The notes under the pieces: generated by a model
Databases searched by the model: none
What the model saw: only the letters and a program-made list of their open reading frames with translations
What the model was told of the DNA's origin: nothing
Translations under genes and position numbers: made by a program
Origin: Secundilactobacillus mixtipabuli
GTDB lineage: Bacteria > Bacillota > Bacilli > Lactobacillales > Lactobacillaceae
Assembly (NCBI RefSeq): GCF_002217925.1
Contig: NZ_BCMF01000010.1
Coordinates: 1-64,000, forward strand
Length of the DNA stretch: 64,000 bases
Reading direction: 5' to 3'
Shown here: piece by piece, positions 43,885-54,498 of the stretch
Layout: every line of letters begins with the position of its first letter
How positions within the stretch are numbered: position 1 is the stretch's first letter

Positions 43885-45213
43885 CTACATCAACGGATCC
43901 CAAGGCGCCAGCTCAACTGGCTGATGAGTTAAGATAGCCCGTTGTTCATCCGTCAGGTACTTCTTATGCACAACGACTTCATAAACAAACTGATCCATCC
44001 AATCATCGGTCATCACAAAGTAACCTTTTTCGCCGTTCTTCTCGCCCCAGGAATTTTCAACCTTCCAGCGATTAGGTTGGCCATCAACTAAGTTAACCCC
44101 AGTTAAGGTCATGGCATGCGTCACTTCGGCTTCATGGTACTCAAATCGTTGCGCTTTGCTTAAAGACAAATCAATCCCAAACAGTTCTGCACGTCGATAT
44201 AGCTGCGCATCCAAGAAGCCCTGTTCGCGACTCATCTGCTGCAGCACATCATTACCGAACCAGACCGTTTCACCATCTTGTAGTTGCGCAATCGCGACCT
44301 TTTTGAGAACTGACATGTCCACGTTTAAAAATTGAATCTGCTTGCCGCCAGCAATATTTTCCTGGCTAGCTAACCGGTACAGTTCATTTAAGGGTTTGTC
44401 CGGCGAATTCGTCACAACAACGTAGTCTTCCAAATCAACGTTAAAGGCCTGTTTGAAAAAGCTGGTTGGCGTTAAATTGGCTTGACGATGCCACTTTTTA
44501 TCGCTATCGCGGTATTCCAAATCAAAAGTAGCTGGTGGCTCGCCGAATGAATAAGCCGCCATCCGGTAAACTTCGCCCACCATTTGACGCCGCTTTTCGG
44601 CTAGTTGATCTGCACTGGCATCATCCCGAACAAGGCGCCGTAATACCACGGCATCCCGCCGCATCTTAAGTGCCAACGTCGACGCAAAAGCAGCGGTGTG
44701 TTCCGTATTGTAGGTTTCAGGCATGGCATAAGCCGGTATCACACCGTATTTTTCAACGAGTGCTGCCGCCATTGGCCACTGACCGCCATCGCCACCCGCC
44801 ATTTTCAGGTAGAAAGCAACTTCACGGTCATTGGGCCCCTTATCGGCAGTCGCTATGATCTGCTGATAGAACATATTTGCCCGCTCAACTCTGTCCCAGA
44901 AAAAGAGGTAATTTTGAGATAACTCAAAGTTCTTGACGTGGTGAAGCTGCTCGAATTGGTGCCGTAATGTGTTGAGTAGCGAAAATTCCCAGCAACGGCC
45001 ACTTTGCTTCTGATTAGTCACTGTCCCCGTATCCAGTTCAACGGAAAATTCCCGATGCAGACGAACTTTAGCCTGTGGATCAGTCGCTGCTGCGTCGATA
45101 CCATTGGTCATCACCGCACGACTAATAATGCTGGCATCTGGCCGGTTACTTAGTTCTTGATGAAACTGTTTAAAATCGTTTGCCGTTAATTCTGATGGCT
45201 TTTCTAAACTCAT
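43885..45213 (-). CDS. pepC: Aminopeptidase C (C1B papain-like)
   Basis: 442 aa, the bleomycin-hydrolase type. Catalytic Cys74 is in QSGRCWEFS, His366 in THAMTLTGV, and Asn387 in ENSWGEKNG. It trims peptides from imported casein-type oligopeptides in the cytoplasm; no signal peptide. Starts after TTGGAGG. The next gene on the same strand upstream is a drug exporter, probably separate. Confidence 0.95.
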   Translation of the reverse strand: MSLEKPSELTANDFKQFHQELSNRPDASIISRAVMTNGIDAAATDPQAKVRLHREFSVELDTGTVTNQKQSGRCWEFSLLNTLRHQFEQLHHVKNFELSQNYLFFWDRVERANMFYQQIIATADKGPNDREVAFYLKMAGGDGGQWPMAAALVEKYGVIPAYAMPETYNTEHTAAFASTLALKMRRDAVVLRRLVRDDASADQLAEKRRQMVGEVYRMAAYSFGEPPATFDLEYRDSDKKWHRQANLTPTSFFKQAFNVDLEDYVVVTNSPDKPLNELYRLASQENIAGGKQIQFLNVDMSVLKKVAIAQLQDGETVWFGNDVLQQMSREQGFLDAQLYRRAELFGIDLSLSKAQRFEYHEAEVTHAMTLTGVNLVDGQPNRWKVENSWGEKNGEKGYFVMTDDWMDQFVYEVVVHKKYLTDEQRAILTHQPVELAPWDPLM

Positions 45214-45246
45214 TTTTCAACCTCCAAATCATTTCTAAATTGCTAT

Positions 45247-46425
45247 TTACTTCTTCAATCGATGCTTGTACGAGAGTCCTAACGCGCTCAGGCTATAGAG
45301 CAAAAGCAACCCTGCCATTGGTGCGTAACTTGCCTTCCCAAATAAGCCAACTAATGGTGAAGAAACGCCACCAAAAGCGTTTTGCGACAATCCCACTAGA
45401 GCCGATGCACTGCCGGCATTTTGGGGTGTCTGGTTCATAATGATTGAAGTGGTTAGCGTCAGCAACATACCGATAAAGAACACCAAGACCCACAGCAGTA
45501 CTGCTACTGTCATCAGCGAGAATCGTAACCACGAGCCGATTAACAGCATCAAACTATCTAGGAGTATGATCAGCATCCCGATTTTCATTTGGCTCACTTC
45601 TGATAGCCGATTAATCCGGCTGGGCAAGCTGCTACCAATCACGATTCCTAAACCATTCAGTGCATATATCAGACTGAATGTTTGGGCGGATAAATGAAAT
45701 AACTGCTGGTAAATAAAGGTTGAGGCTGAAATATAACTAAATAAGCAGCCGTAGATCAATCCAGTAATCATTATATTTCGCATAAAGCCAGGCATTTCAA
45801 CCAGCTTCCCGAAAGATTTAAACGTCGCAAAGATTGGTCCTCTTAAGCGATTCTCCGGTTTAAGCGTTTCTGGTATACCAATAACGATCAGCCCAGAAAG
45901 CACTAATCCAATGGCACCAAGCAGAATGAAAACAGCCTCCCACGGCACAAACTGAATCATGAAACCACCAATAATGGGGGCAATAATGGGGAAGACGCCA
46001 TTAACGGCGTTTAAAATAGCGTAAAAATTCGTTAGCGCATGGCCGCTGAACAAATCTCGGGCAACTGCTCTTGAAAGGACCTGTCCACTGGCGCCTGCCA
46101 GACCCTGAATAAACCGCATCACAATCAGCATCGCAACGGAATGCGTTAATGCAATCAGAAACGAGGCCAAAGCAAACACTAAGAAACCGGCCAGCAATGG
46201 TTTTTTCCGGCCATAATGATCGCTTAACGGGCCCGCAATCAGCTGACCAAACGCCAAGCCCAATAAACACGCCGTCAAACTTAATTGAATCAGCGACGGT
46301 GACGTTTGAAACTGCCGCATCATTTGCGGCAATGCTGGTAAATATAAATCAATGGATAATGGCCCAGTTGCACTTAAAGTACCTAAAATTAAAATAAATC
46401 GGAGCCGGTGACGGTTCTCAGACAT
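45247..46425 (-). CDS. Bcr/CflA family multidrug efflux MFS transporter
   Basis: 392 aa, twelve helices. Family marks: GPLSIDLYLPALPQM in helix 1, GQLIAGPLSDHYGRKKPL as motif A, and a RFIQGLAGASGQVLSRAVARDL segment (motif B). It exports drugs or metabolites by proton antiport; substrate unknown. The ribosome binding site is weak (GGAAGACC). Its stop lies 33 bases from the pepC start, so the two may share a transcript. Confidence 0.9.
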   Translation of the reverse strand: MSENRHRLRFILILGTLSATGPLSIDLYLPALPQMMRQFQTSPSLIQLSLTACLLGLAFGQLIAGPLSDHYGRKKPLLAGFLVFALASFLIALTHSVAMLIVMRFIQGLAGASGQVLSRAVARDLFSGHALTNFYAILNAVNGVFPIIAPIIGGFMIQFVPWEAVFILLGAIGLVLSGLIVIGIPETLKPENRLRGPIFATFKSFGKLVEMPGFMRNIMITGLIYGCLFSYISASTFIYQQLFHLSAQTFSLIYALNGLGIVIGSSLPSRINRLSEVSQMKIGMLIILLDSLMLLIGSWLRFSLMTVAVLLWVLVFFIGMLLTLTTSIIMNQTPQNAGSASALVGLSQNAFGGVSSPLVGLFGKASYAPMAGLLLLYSLSALGLSYKHRLKK

Positions 46426-46634
46426 GTGATAAGGTCTTCCCTTCTAGCTAGTATCATACTTACAATGATACGGAATTATGCCAAAAATACTAGCAAAATC
46501 ATTTACAGGCTAATTAACATTGTGATAAATCAGCGTAACATATTGGGATTATAGAGTGAAAAAGAGTAAGATAAAGTGTATTTAATTAAGACAACAGAGC
46601 TTGCCCCCGCACGCTCTGGAAGGGAAAGCAACGC

Positions 46635-47219
46635 ATGAAATTCATCAAAGAAATTGTGATACCAGTCCTCATCGGTCTCCTACTTGCATTTGGTCTAAAA
46701 AGTTTTGTTTTGTCACCGGTTCGGGTAGATGGCCCATCGATGGAGCCCAACCTAACTAACAATGAACGTGTCTGGATGTTTAAACAAGCTCAAATCAAGC
46801 ACCTTAGCGTTATCGTTTTTAATGCCCACGGCGCTGATCCAGAAGCCGCTCCAGGCACCGATTACGTTAAGCGGGTCATTGGCCTACCTGGCGATACTGT
46901 TTCATTTATCAACAATAAGCTTTACGTCAACGATAAAGTGGTCAATCAAAGCTTTATCAGCCACGCAGAAGCAACCACTGGTACAGGTAACCACAACTGG
47001 ACGCTACAGTCATTAGCTAAGCAATATGGCTGGGGTAAACACGTAACGGTTGTCCCTAAGGGTGAATACTTTGTCTTGGGTGATCACCGAAGTGTTTCAA
47101 ACGACGGTCGCTACTGGGGATTCGTTAAGAAAAGTAAAATTGCCGGCGTCGTAAAAGTACCGTTTTGGCGCGCCACAAAAACTGAACGAACCAACATCAA
47201 TCAGTTGGGTTATGAATAA
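46635..47219 (+). CDS. lepB: Signal peptidase I
   Basis: 194 aa, Gram-positive type with one N-terminal helix. Catalytic Ser35 is in GPSMEPN and Lys78 in YVKRVIGLPGD; the GDHRSVSNDGR box near 155-165 completes the family set. It cleaves Sec signal peptides outside the membrane, so it would process the secreted proteins in this window. GGAAGGGAA precedes the ATG. Confidence 0.95.
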   Translation: MKFIKEIVIPVLIGLLLAFGLKSFVLSPVRVDGPSMEPNLTNNERVWMFKQAQIKHLSVIVFNAHGADPEAAPGTDYVKRVIGLPGDTVSFINNKLYVNDKVVNQSFISHAEATTGTGNHNWTLQSLAKQYGWGKHVTVVPKGEYFVLGDHRSVSNDGRYWGFVKKSKIAGVVKVPFWRATKTERTNINQLGYE

Positions 47220-47224
47220 CAATT

Positions 47225-47257
47225 AAAGGCTAGTGCAGATACCTGCACTAGCCTTTT
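47225..47257 (+). terminator. Terminator of lepB
   Basis: AAAGGCTAGTGCAG / CTGCACTAGCCTTTTT hairpin. Confidence 0.85.
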
Positions 47258-47278
47258 TAGATACTTCAACAATTCCAA

Positions 47279-47470
47279 TTACGAACGATGTCGTTGCTCT
47301 TTTTTAATTTTACTCGATACCCGTTGCACTTGCTGCCGTTGTCGGGACATGTCTTTTTGCTTGGCTTTGACGTAAGCCGTGTAAAATTCACCATAATCAA
47401 GTTCATGATCACTATTGGTGCCCCCAAGTACACGACGTTTTGCTTGTCCCTTACTAAACCATTTCGCCAT
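47279..47470 (-). CDS. Small basic protein, 63 aa
   Basis: Very basic, charged protein with no hydrophobic segment (starts MAKWFSKGQAKRRVLGG, ends KIKKEQRHRS). GGGAGG lies about 8 bases before the ATG. Unnamed conserved-looking protein; nucleic-acid or ribosome binding is possible from charge alone. It is convergent with lepB. Confidence 0.55.
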   Translation of the reverse strand: MAKWFSKGQAKRRVLGGTNSDHELDYGEFYTAYVKAKQKDMSRQRQQVQRVSSKIKKEQRHRS

Positions 47471-47607
47471 CGTTTAATCCTCCCTGCAAGATATTTCTAC
47501 CCGTATCATACCAGATTTTATCATAATAGATAGCGCGAACTCGACAAAATTTGGCCGTTATGCAGGCAAGAACTGGGTCTAGAATGAATTTATCAACGGA
47601 AATCAAA

Positions 47608-47643
47608 ACAGCTCCGTACGATCTCAACATCGTACGGAGCTGT
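47608..47643 (-). terminator. Terminator of pyruvate oxidase gene
   Basis: ACAGCTCCGTACGAT / ATCGTACGGAGCTGT, perfect 15-base arms, loop CTCAAC, with TTTTGATTT following on the minus strand. Confidence 0.8.
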
Positions 47644-47666
47644 TAATTTAACTAAGTTAATTAAGC

Positions 47667-49427
47667 CTACAGTTCATCACCCTGCGCACGGAGTAACTCA
47701 CCCAATGAAGGCTGCGTCTTTGGATCAATGTGGTACTTCTCTGAGTACGCCTTAACAGTGTCCGCACCGTAGAGCTTTTCATCTAATGGCATGAAGGCTG
47801 TCGCAATCGGATCATCCGGATTAATGTAAGCATTGATAACGATTGGTTTCTTGTTATCCTTGGCTTGCAGATCCTTAACCTTAGCGAAGACCTCGTCCAA
47901 ATCAGCCTGATTCTTAACGGTAAAGCCGATTCCGCCAAGTCCTTCAGCAACCTTTGCCCAATCAGCATCCGTTAAATCAACCCCGTAGAAGTGCTGCTTG
48001 GATTCAGCTTGTTCATAATAGATAAAGCCAAACCGGCTGTTAGAGAAGACAACGTTGATAACAGGTAATTCATAACGCGCTTCAGTAATGATGTCTGGTG
48101 CGACCATGGCAAAACCGCCATCACCTGATAGTGACCAAGCCTGTGCATCCGGAACACTGAGCGCACCAGCCATACCACCTGGTAAACCAAAGCCCATGGT
48201 TGCAAATAAACCAGAAATCGCGAAGCGTTGATTCTTGTTCATTGGTAAGCCACGAACGCCCCATTCAGAAACGTTCCCGGTATCAACGGCGTAAGTATCA
48301 TTAGGACCTGCTAATTCGGCGATCTTCTTGGTGACGGCTTCAGGATTCAAACCTCTGCTGTCGTCTGCAGCCTGTTCATCCAGCCACTTATCCCAGTTAG
48401 CCTTGTTTTCTTGGTTAGCTTTCAGCCAAGTATCAGCTGGACGGGTTTCACTAGTGGCAATCATATCGTTCAAATAGGCTTTAGCATCTGCAATGATTGC
48501 GTAATCAACATCAACCGTCTTACCAATATCGAACGCATTCGTATTGACTTGAATAATCTTGACATTCTTTGGCCAGAATTGCGCAAACGGGAATTCAGAA
48601 GCCAAGAACAAGATCAAGTCAGCATGTTGCAGCGCTTCAAATCCTGACTTAGCACCTAAACGGCCAAACGTCCCGATAAAGTTCGGGTGATCAGTTGAAA
48701 TGACCCCAGTAGCTGGCACGGTATTCATGACCGGAATGTTGAACTGTTCTGAGAACTTAGTCAGCTCGTCACGGGCACCTAACAAACCACGACCAGCGTA
48801 AATCAAAGGATGCTTAGCTTCTTTGATCATCTTGACACTGTCAGAGATTGCTTTAGGATCAACAGTTTGGCTATAGTTATTAGCGACCACTTTAGGCGTC
48901 TTAGCTGGTTCGTAATCGATTTCCTTAGTGGTTAAGTCTTCTGGCAAAATCACCACAGCAACCCCGCTTTGGCGGTAAGCTTCACGAATGGCTTCGTTAA
49001 TCACGTATGGAATTTGTTCCGCCGTTGTCACCGTCCGGTTATAAACTGAAACATCCTCGAACATCGGCGTTTCATCCATTTCCTGGAAGAAGTTGGTGTT
49101 CATCGTTGGCTGCGGCACTTGACCCACAATGGCCAGTACTGGTACATGGTCCATCTTAGCGTCATACAAGCCGTTGAACAGGTGAGTTGCACCAGGACCG
49201 GCTGAACCAAAAGCGACCCCAATTTTGCCGGTAAATTTAGCGTCAGCTGATGCAGCAATCGCACCAACTTCTTCATGACGAACTTGAATGTATTTAATCT
49301 TATCTTGTTCGAGGTACAAGCCTTCAACCGTGTGGTTAATAGAACCGCCAGGAATCCCATAAATATGGTCAACGTCCCAGTCTTCTAGTACCTTAACTAA
49401 TGCCTGTCCTGCCATCATCTTTGTCAT
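47667..49427 (-). CDS. pox: Pyruvate oxidase
   Basis: 586 aa thiamine-diphosphate flavoenzyme. The N-terminal domain has GIPGGSINH and the catalytic Glu in RHEEVGAIAASA. The middle FAD domain holds AGRGLLGARDEL and the C-terminal domain has LSGDGGFAM followed by FSN, the ThDP/Mg motif. It turns pyruvate, phosphate and oxygen into acetyl phosphate, CO2 and H2O2. GGAGGAG is 10 bases before the ATG. Expected in aerobic stationary phase. Confidence 0.93.
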   Translation of the reverse strand: MTKMMAGQALVKVLEDWDVDHIYGIPGGSINHTVEGLYLEQDKIKYIQVRHEEVGAIAASADAKFTGKIGVAFGSAGPGATHLFNGLYDAKMDHVPVLAIVGQVPQPTMNTNFFQEMDETPMFEDVSVYNRTVTTAEQIPYVINEAIREAYRQSGVAVVILPEDLTTKEIDYEPAKTPKVVANNYSQTVDPKAISDSVKMIKEAKHPLIYAGRGLLGARDELTKFSEQFNIPVMNTVPATGVISTDHPNFIGTFGRLGAKSGFEALQHADLILFLASEFPFAQFWPKNVKIIQVNTNAFDIGKTVDVDYAIIADAKAYLNDMIATSETRPADTWLKANQENKANWDKWLDEQAADDSRGLNPEAVTKKIAELAGPNDTYAVDTGNVSEWGVRGLPMNKNQRFAISGLFATMGFGLPGGMAGALSVPDAQAWSLSGDGGFAMVAPDIITEARYELPVINVVFSNSRFGFIYYEQAESKQHFYGVDLTDADWAKVAEGLGGIGFTVKNQADLDEVFAKVKDLQAKDNKKPIVINAYINPDDPIATAFMPLDEKLYGADTVKAYSEKYHIDPKTQPSLGELLRAQGDEL

Positions 49428-49596
49428 CTAAATCGCACTCCTCCATCAGTTTCTACTCACAATTAATATTAAAATGATGCTGATTAAATTGTTTAACATA
49501 AAAAAGTATAGAGCGCGTTTTTTCAAAAGTCACGAGATTAGCTTACTTTTTGTAAGTTAATCTTTTCACAACACTTTCATATTGCCTAAATCGGCT

Positions 49597-49706
49597 CCAC
49601 AACTCAGATTCCGGCCATACAAGGCAAATAAACCCCGTCCCGACAAAATTCATCGGGACGGGGTTTATTTACCTTGTATTCTGGAATCTACCGCGTTGCG
49701 TCACAC
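49597..49706. repeat. Nested-palindrome repeat family A, copy 4 (short form)
   Basis: Outer arms CACAACTCAGATTCCGGCC / GGAATCTACCGCGTTGCG; the inner stem (AAGGCAAATAAACCCCG...CGGGGTTTATTTACCTT) is unlike any other copy and fully paired. The leading block of the long copies is absent. It lies just downstream of the leftward HesB-like gene, separating it from pyruvate oxidase. Confidence 0.8.
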
Positions 49707-49715
49707 TCTCAAATC

Positions 49716-50078
49716 CTATTTTCGTTCATCCACTATTTCAACGTTTTGGTCGATTTCTTCGCTGTCATCCGCTAGAATCAAGGTCTGATATTTCGGTTGC
49801 AACTTTAAAGTCATTTGATCACTCAAAAAACGACCAGAATATGACTTAATGTACATCGGCTGCAGGTTTGTTTTAATCTCTTCATCGTAGTCGCTAAAGG
49901 GCTGGTCATCGTTGATCAATACCAGCTGAAACGAAACCTGTAAAGCAACTAATCCATGGTGGGAATAAGGACCCACACCGTCATCGTAACTTAATAAAAT
50001 CCGCGTATTTTCCTTTAGATGCGGCTTAATCTTTTCAATTGCTTCTGGTGAGAGCGTTAACTGTCGTGTCATTTTCAT
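49716..50078 (-). CDS. Iron-sulfur cluster biosynthesis (HesB/IscA-like) family protein
   Basis: 120 aa. Resembles the lactobacillus HesB-like protein with LTLSPEAIEKIKPHL at the start and DDGVGPYSHHG in place of the Cys motifs. No cysteine is visible in the protein, so a true A-type carrier role is doubtful. The start may be ATG 50078 or ATG 50072; GGAAAGAAG precedes both. Ends next to repeat A copy 4. Confidence 0.65.
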   Translation of the reverse strand: MKMTRQLTLSPEAIEKIKPHLKENTRILLSYDDGVGPYSHHGLVALQVSFQLVLINDDQPFSDYDEEIKTNLQPMYIKSYSGRFLSDQMTLKLQPKYQTLILADDSEEIDQNVEIVDERK

Positions 50079-50236
50079 CGCTTCTTTCCAACTATTTTGG
50101 GTTCATTATGAAAGTTACGCCCCTAAAATACAATTAATATGATTCCGATTAAAATGATAAAAATGAAACCGCTTTTATGCTGCTTGTGAATTTATGTTAG
50201 AATAGTCCTAATTATTGATCAGCGGAGGTCACAATT

Positions 50237-50740
50237 ATGAGCGAAAATCAGTTAACATGTCACGAAACGTTAGCCTGTTCCAGTCACCGGGTGTTTAGTT
50301 CAGATTTAAATGAACACAACACAGTGTTTGGTGGCCGAATTTTATCAATGGTAGATAATACCAGCTCAATTGCGGCTTCGCGGGCAGTCCGGCAGGTTCA
50401 AGTCACCGCTACGATGGATCACATGAACTTTATCGCACCCTTTGTTATGCAGGATGCCATGCTGATTGAATCGTACGTGACCGGCACCAGCCACCGCTCA
50501 CTGGAAGTCTTCGTAAAGGGTCTGGGTGAACATTTATTGACTGGGGAGCGTTTCGTGGGCTTTACCTGCTTCGTCACCTTCGTCACCGTTTCTAATCCGG
50601 CTAATCCGCCGTTGCCAGAAATCATTCCAGAAACGGATGAGGAAAAATTTCTGTGCAGTGGCTATGCGGATCGGCTAGTGGAACGGAAACGTGATCGAAA
50701 CTATCAAAAGGGCTTATTTGAACATTTAAATCTAGACTAA
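50237..50740 (+). CDS. Acyl-CoA thioesterase, hotdog fold
   Basis: 167 aa, YciA/YkhA-like. FSSDLNEHNTVFGGRILSMVDNTSSIAASR is the family's catalytic region (Asn/Asp before the central helix), followed by THRS-type SHRSLEVFVKG and TCFVTFVTV. It hydrolyses acyl-CoA; chain preference unknown. CGGAGG precedes the ATG. It is followed by a strong two-way terminator facing mnmG. Confidence 0.88.
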   Translation: MSENQLTCHETLACSSHRVFSSDLNEHNTVFGGRILSMVDNTSSIAASRAVRQVQVTATMDHMNFIAPFVMQDAMLIESYVTGTSHRSLEVFVKGLGEHLLTGERFVGFTCFVTFVTVSNPANPPLPEIIPETDEEKFLCSGYADRLVERKRDRNYQKGLFEHLNLD

Positions 50741-50743
50741 TCA

Positions 50744-50784
50744 AAAGGACCGACTCTTCGCTGACGTGCAAAGAGTCGGTCCTT
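50744..50784. terminator. Two-way terminator between thioesterase gene and mnmG
   Basis: AAAGGACCGACTCTT / AAGAGTCGGTCCTTT, perfect 15-base arms around an 11-base loop, T-rich on both sides. Confidence 0.85.
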
Positions 50785-50802
50785 TATTGATTTTTAGCTT
50801 AA

Positions 50803-52713
50803 TTAATGAATTTTAGCAATTCTTCCCCGTTCGATATAGACGCTTAAAATCGCAATATCGGCTGGATTGACCCCACTGATCCGGGTTGCTTGCGCAATAG
50901 TTTCAGGACGAATCTTATCCAACTTTTGGTGAGCTTCCGTTGCTAAGCCATCAATGGCGTCAAAGTCGATATCCTCAGGAATCTTCTTGGCTTCCATTTT
51001 CTTCATTTTAGCAACGTTTTCTTCAGCTTTCTTGATGTAGCCTGCATACTTGATCCGAATTTCGATTTCCTCGATCACCCGGCGATCCAATGGCGTCTCA
51101 GGTGCTGGAATAAACCGTAAGAGATCTTTGTAGGTCACTTGTGGCCGACGTAAAAATTCAGCAGCCAGCACACCATCTTTCAGTGGTTTTTCGTTATGAG
51201 ATTCAACGTAAGCATTCACTTCTGCGGATGGTTTGACCCGCACCGTATTTAAGCGGGCAATTTCATCTTCAACCGCTTGTCGTTTGGCCAAAAAGTCGTT
51301 ATACCGATCATCTGAAATCAGACCTAATTCATGACCCTTAGGCGTCAACCGCAAATCAGCGTTATCATGACGTAAAATCAATCGATATTCGGCACGACTA
51401 GTCAATAGTCGATAAGGTTCATTAGTCCCCTTAGTGACTAAGTCATCGATCATCACACCAATATAGCCTTCGGAACGCTTCATCACGTAAGGTTCTTTGC
51501 CTAAGGCACGTAAACCGGCGTTAATACCAGCCATGATACCTTGCCCAGCAGCTTCCTCATACCCTGAAGTCCCGTTAGTTTGGCCAGCCGTATAAAGGTT
51601 TTTAACCAGCTTTGTTTCAAGCGTTGGCCGCAACTGGTATGGCGAAACCACGTCGTATTCAATGGCATAACCAGGCCGCATTAGCTCTGCATTTTCCAGC
51701 CCCTTGATCGAGTGCAAGATCTTTTGCTGAACTTCTTCAGGCATTGAAGTTGATAACCCCTGAACGTACCATTCATCTGTCTTTCGACCCTCTGGTTCGA
51801 GGAACAGCTGGTGTCTGCTCTTATCGGCAAACCGAACGATTTTATCCTCAATAGAAGGACAATAACGGGGGCCAACACCTTCAATGACACCGGTAAACAT
51901 TGGCGCACGGTCAAGATTAGTCCGGATAATTTTATGGGTCGTTTCATTGGTATATGTCAACCAGCAGGACAATTGATTCTTGAGTGCCAGATAATTTTCG
52001 TCTGGTGTTTCATAGCTAAAGTGGTTGGGTTCTTTATCACCTGGCTGTTCTTGGGTTTCGCCATAATTGATTGTATTGCCATCAACTCGTGGCGGCGTCC
52101 CCGTCTTAAACCGCTTGAGCTCTAAGCCGTATTTTTCGAGGTTCTTAGTCAGTTTCATCGCTGGCTGGGAATTGTTAGGACCCGATGAATACATGAGCTC
52201 ACCAATGATAATTTTGCCTCGTGCAGCCGTTCCAGCAGCAATCACCACAGTCTTAGCACTGTAATGAGCCCCTGTATTGGTAATCACACCCTTGCAGACA
52301 CCATCTTCAACGATTAAATCATCGACGATCCCTTGTCGCAACGTTAGATTAGGTTCTTTTTCCAAGGTATGTTTCATTTCAGCGTGGTAGGCGTGCTTAT
52401 CAGCTTGAGCCCGTAATGCTCGAACAGCTGGCCCTTTACCCGTATTAAGCATCCGCATTTGGACGTACGTTTTATCAATGTTGCGTGCCATTTCGCCACC
52501 CAGTGCATCGATTTCGCGCACAACGATCCCCTTAGCTGGTCCACCGACTGATGGATTACATGGCATAAAGGCCACCATATCTAAGTTGATCGTCATTAAT
52601 AAGGTTTTGTTTCCCATCCGTGCAGCTGCCAGTGCTGCTTCTACGCCGGCATGGCCGGCACCAACGACAATGACGTCAAAGTCTTGTCCTTGATAGGCTT
52701 GAATCTCAGGCAT
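50803..52713 (-). CDS. mnmG: tRNA uridine-5-carboxymethylaminomethyl modification enzyme MnmG
   Basis: 636 aa. FAD-binding [10 protein letters not shown] at 17-26. Family signatures include [11 protein letters not shown] and [11 protein letters not shown]. The C-terminal helical domain (about 560-636) contacts MnmE. With MnmE it modifies the wobble uridine of several tRNAs. 29 bases separate it from mnmE upstream; a shared transcript is likely. Starts after AGGAGG. Confidence 0.97.
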   Translation of the reverse strand: MPEIQAYQGQDFDVIVVGAGHAGVEAALAAARMGNKTLLMTINLDMVAFMPCNPSVGGPAKGIVVREIDALGGEMARNIDKTYVQMRMLNTGKGPAVRALRAQADKHAYHAEMKHTLEKEPNLTLRQGIVDDLIVEDGVCKGVITNTGAHYSAKTVVIAAGTAARGKIIIGELMYSSGPNNSQPAMKLTKNLEKYGLELKRFKTGTPPRVDGNTINYGETQEQPGDKEPNHFSYETPDENYLALKNQLSCWLTYTNETTHKIIRTNLDRAPMFTGVIEGVGPRYCPSIEDKIVRFADKSRHQLFLEPEGRKTDEWYVQGLSTSMPEEVQQKILHSIKGLENAELMRPGYAIEYDVVSPYQLRPTLETKLVKNLYTAGQTNGTSGYEEAAGQGIMAGINAGLRALGKEPYVMKRSEGYIGVMIDDLVTKGTNEPYRLLTSRAEYRLILRHDNADLRLTPKGHELGLISDDRYNDFLAKRQAVEDEIARLNTVRVKPSAEVNAYVESHNEKPLKDGVLAAEFLRRPQVTYKDLLRFIPAPETPLDRRVIEEIEIRIKYAGYIKKAEENVAKMKKMEAKKIPEDIDFDAIDGLATEAHQKLDKIRPETIAQATRISGVNPADIAILSVYIERGRIAKIH

Positions 52714-52742
52714 GTTGTTTCCTCCTAAATAAATTCTCTTGT

Positions 52743-54134
52743 TTACTTACCGACACAAAATTGACTGAAAAGCTGATCCAGCAACTCATCTTGATAGCTG
52801 TCACCGGTAATTTCACCCAGTTTATTCCAGCACCGCGTCATGTCGATTTGGACTAAATCAACTGGCATCCCCGCTGCAATACCACTCATAACGTCATCTA
52901 GCGCCTGACTGGCCTGCTTCAGCAAACCAATGTGGCGGGCGTTAGTGACCATCACGTTTCCACGACCAGTTTCAATCCCTTCATCGAAGAACAAGTGGCT
53001 GATTTCGCCTTCTAATTGATCAATACCTTGATTTTTAGTCATCGAAGCTTGAATAATCTTGGTGCCATTAGCCAATTGATTTAATTCAGTCATTTCCAGC
53101 TTAATGGGTAAATCGGTCTTGTTTAAAATAATGATCCGCTTTTCATCGGCAGTATCCTGTAATAATTGACGGTCTTCTGCGGTAAGGGGTTCACTGGCAT
53201 TCAACACCAGTACCACCAAATCTGCCGCAGCGATTGCTTGCTTGGAACGTTCGACACCGATCTTTTCAACTTTATCATCCGTATGATGAATACCGGCTGT
53301 ATCGACCAGTTTCAAAGGCACGCCGCCAACGTTGACGTATTCTTCAATGACGTCTCGAGTAGTTCCGGCAACATCGGTCACAATGGCCTTGTCTTCATGA
53401 AGCAGTTCGTTCAGCAAACTAGACTTACCGACGTTTGGCCGCCCAACGATTGCCGTTGCCAGACCATCTCGCAAGACCTTTCCTTGCTTAGCTGTTTTAA
53501 GTAGCTGACCAATTGAAGCTTTAACTTCTTTGGCCTTTTCCAGTAATAATTTGGTCGTCATGGTTTCAACGTCATCGTATTCTGGATAATCAATATTGAC
53601 CTCAACCTGTGCCAAAACTTCCAAAATATCCTGACGCAGGTTTTTAATCAGCCGGGAAAGATTACCATCCAGCTGGTTCAAAGCCACCTTCATGGAACGG
53701 TCCGTTTTGGCACGAATCAGATCCATCACCGCTTCAGCTTGGCTTAAATCGATCCGGCCGTTGAGGAAGGCCCGCTTGGTAAATTCACCAGGTTCGGCTA
53801 ACCGCGCACCTTGACTAATGACAAGCTGCAAAATTTCATTGGTAGCAACCAACCCACCGTGACAGTTGATCTCAAGCACATCTTCACGCGTATAAGTTCG
53901 CGGTGCCCGCATAACGGAAACCATCACTTCATCCACTTCCGACTGCGTCTCAGGATCAATGATATGGCCGTAATTAATTGTGTGGCTTTTCACCTTATCT
54001 AATGCTTTACCTTTAAATAACGGCATAACCGCTTCAAAAGCATGATCGCCACTCACCCGAATAATTGAGATACCACCTTCACCAGGCGGCGTTGCAACGG
54101 CCGCAATGGTGTCAAATTCACTTGTCGTCGTCAT
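52743..54134 (-). CDS. mnmE: tRNA modification GTPase MnmE
   Basis: 463 aa. N-terminal folate-binding domain, G domain with GRPNVGKSS (231-239), [14 protein letters not shown] and NKTD, and the C-terminal CVGK with catalytic Cys460. It partners MnmG in wobble uridine modification. GGAGGG precedes the ATG. Confidence 0.97.
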   Translation of the reverse strand: MTTTSEFDTIAAVATPPGEGGISIIRVSGDHAFEAVMPLFKGKALDKVKSHTINYGHIIDPETQSEVDEVMVSVMRAPRTYTREDVLEINCHGGLVATNEILQLVISQGARLAEPGEFTKRAFLNGRIDLSQAEAVMDLIRAKTDRSMKVALNQLDGNLSRLIKNLRQDILEVLAQVEVNIDYPEYDDVETMTTKLLLEKAKEVKASIGQLLKTAKQGKVLRDGLATAIVGRPNVGKSSLLNELLHEDKAIVTDVAGTTRDVIEEYVNVGGVPLKLVDTAGIHHTDDKVEKIGVERSKQAIAAADLVVLVLNASEPLTAEDRQLLQDTADEKRIIILNKTDLPIKLEMTELNQLANGTKIIQASMTKNQGIDQLEGEISHLFFDEGIETGRGNVMVTNARHIGLLKQASQALDDVMSGIAAGMPVDLVQIDMTRCWNKLGEITGDSYQDELLDQLFSQFCVGK

Positions 54135-54173
54135 GTTTATCCCTCCATTGATTAATTGTTCATATTTTCACGC

Positions 54174-54223
54174 ACAAAAAAAGTGCCCACTCCATGCCCC
54201 TAACAGCATGGATAAAGCACTTT
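54174..54223 (-). terminator. Terminator of the rpmH-rnpA-yidC-jag direction
   Basis: On the minus strand AAAGTGC...ATCCATGC / GCATGGA...GGCACTTTTTTT, a bulged hairpin with T7. It lies between jag (plus two repeats) and mnmE. Confidence 0.75.
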
Positions 54224-54304
54224 GACTACTTTATCTATTTAAGATAAGAATGATTAAGTATCATAATAGACTGGAATGCGGGGAGTGTCAAGAACAAGGT
54301 GCGG

Positions 54305-54409
54305 AAACGAGCGTTAAGATAGCGGAGTGTAAGGTACTATCAGTATAGGTGCGCCGTACTTTGGCGTGCCTGTGCTGGTAGTACCTTACATGCAGCTGTC
54401 TGCTCGTTG
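54305..54409. repeat. Nested-palindrome repeat family B, copy 2 (inverted)
   Basis: 27-base arms (54329-54355 and 54363-54389) pair throughout, with four differences that are all G-T pairs. In the reverse orientation the flanks AGCAGACAGCTGCAT and ACTCCGCTATCT match copy 1. The outer 7-base stem AACGAGC/GCTCGTT differs from copy 1 but is again perfectly paired. Confidence 0.8.
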
Positions 54410-54498
54410 TAGCCTGATTAGGCTGAGTAAAATTAGATCGCCTAACTGGCCAACCTTTCACACATCCAGCTCCCCGTTTACCCAGCCCAAACTGGCTT

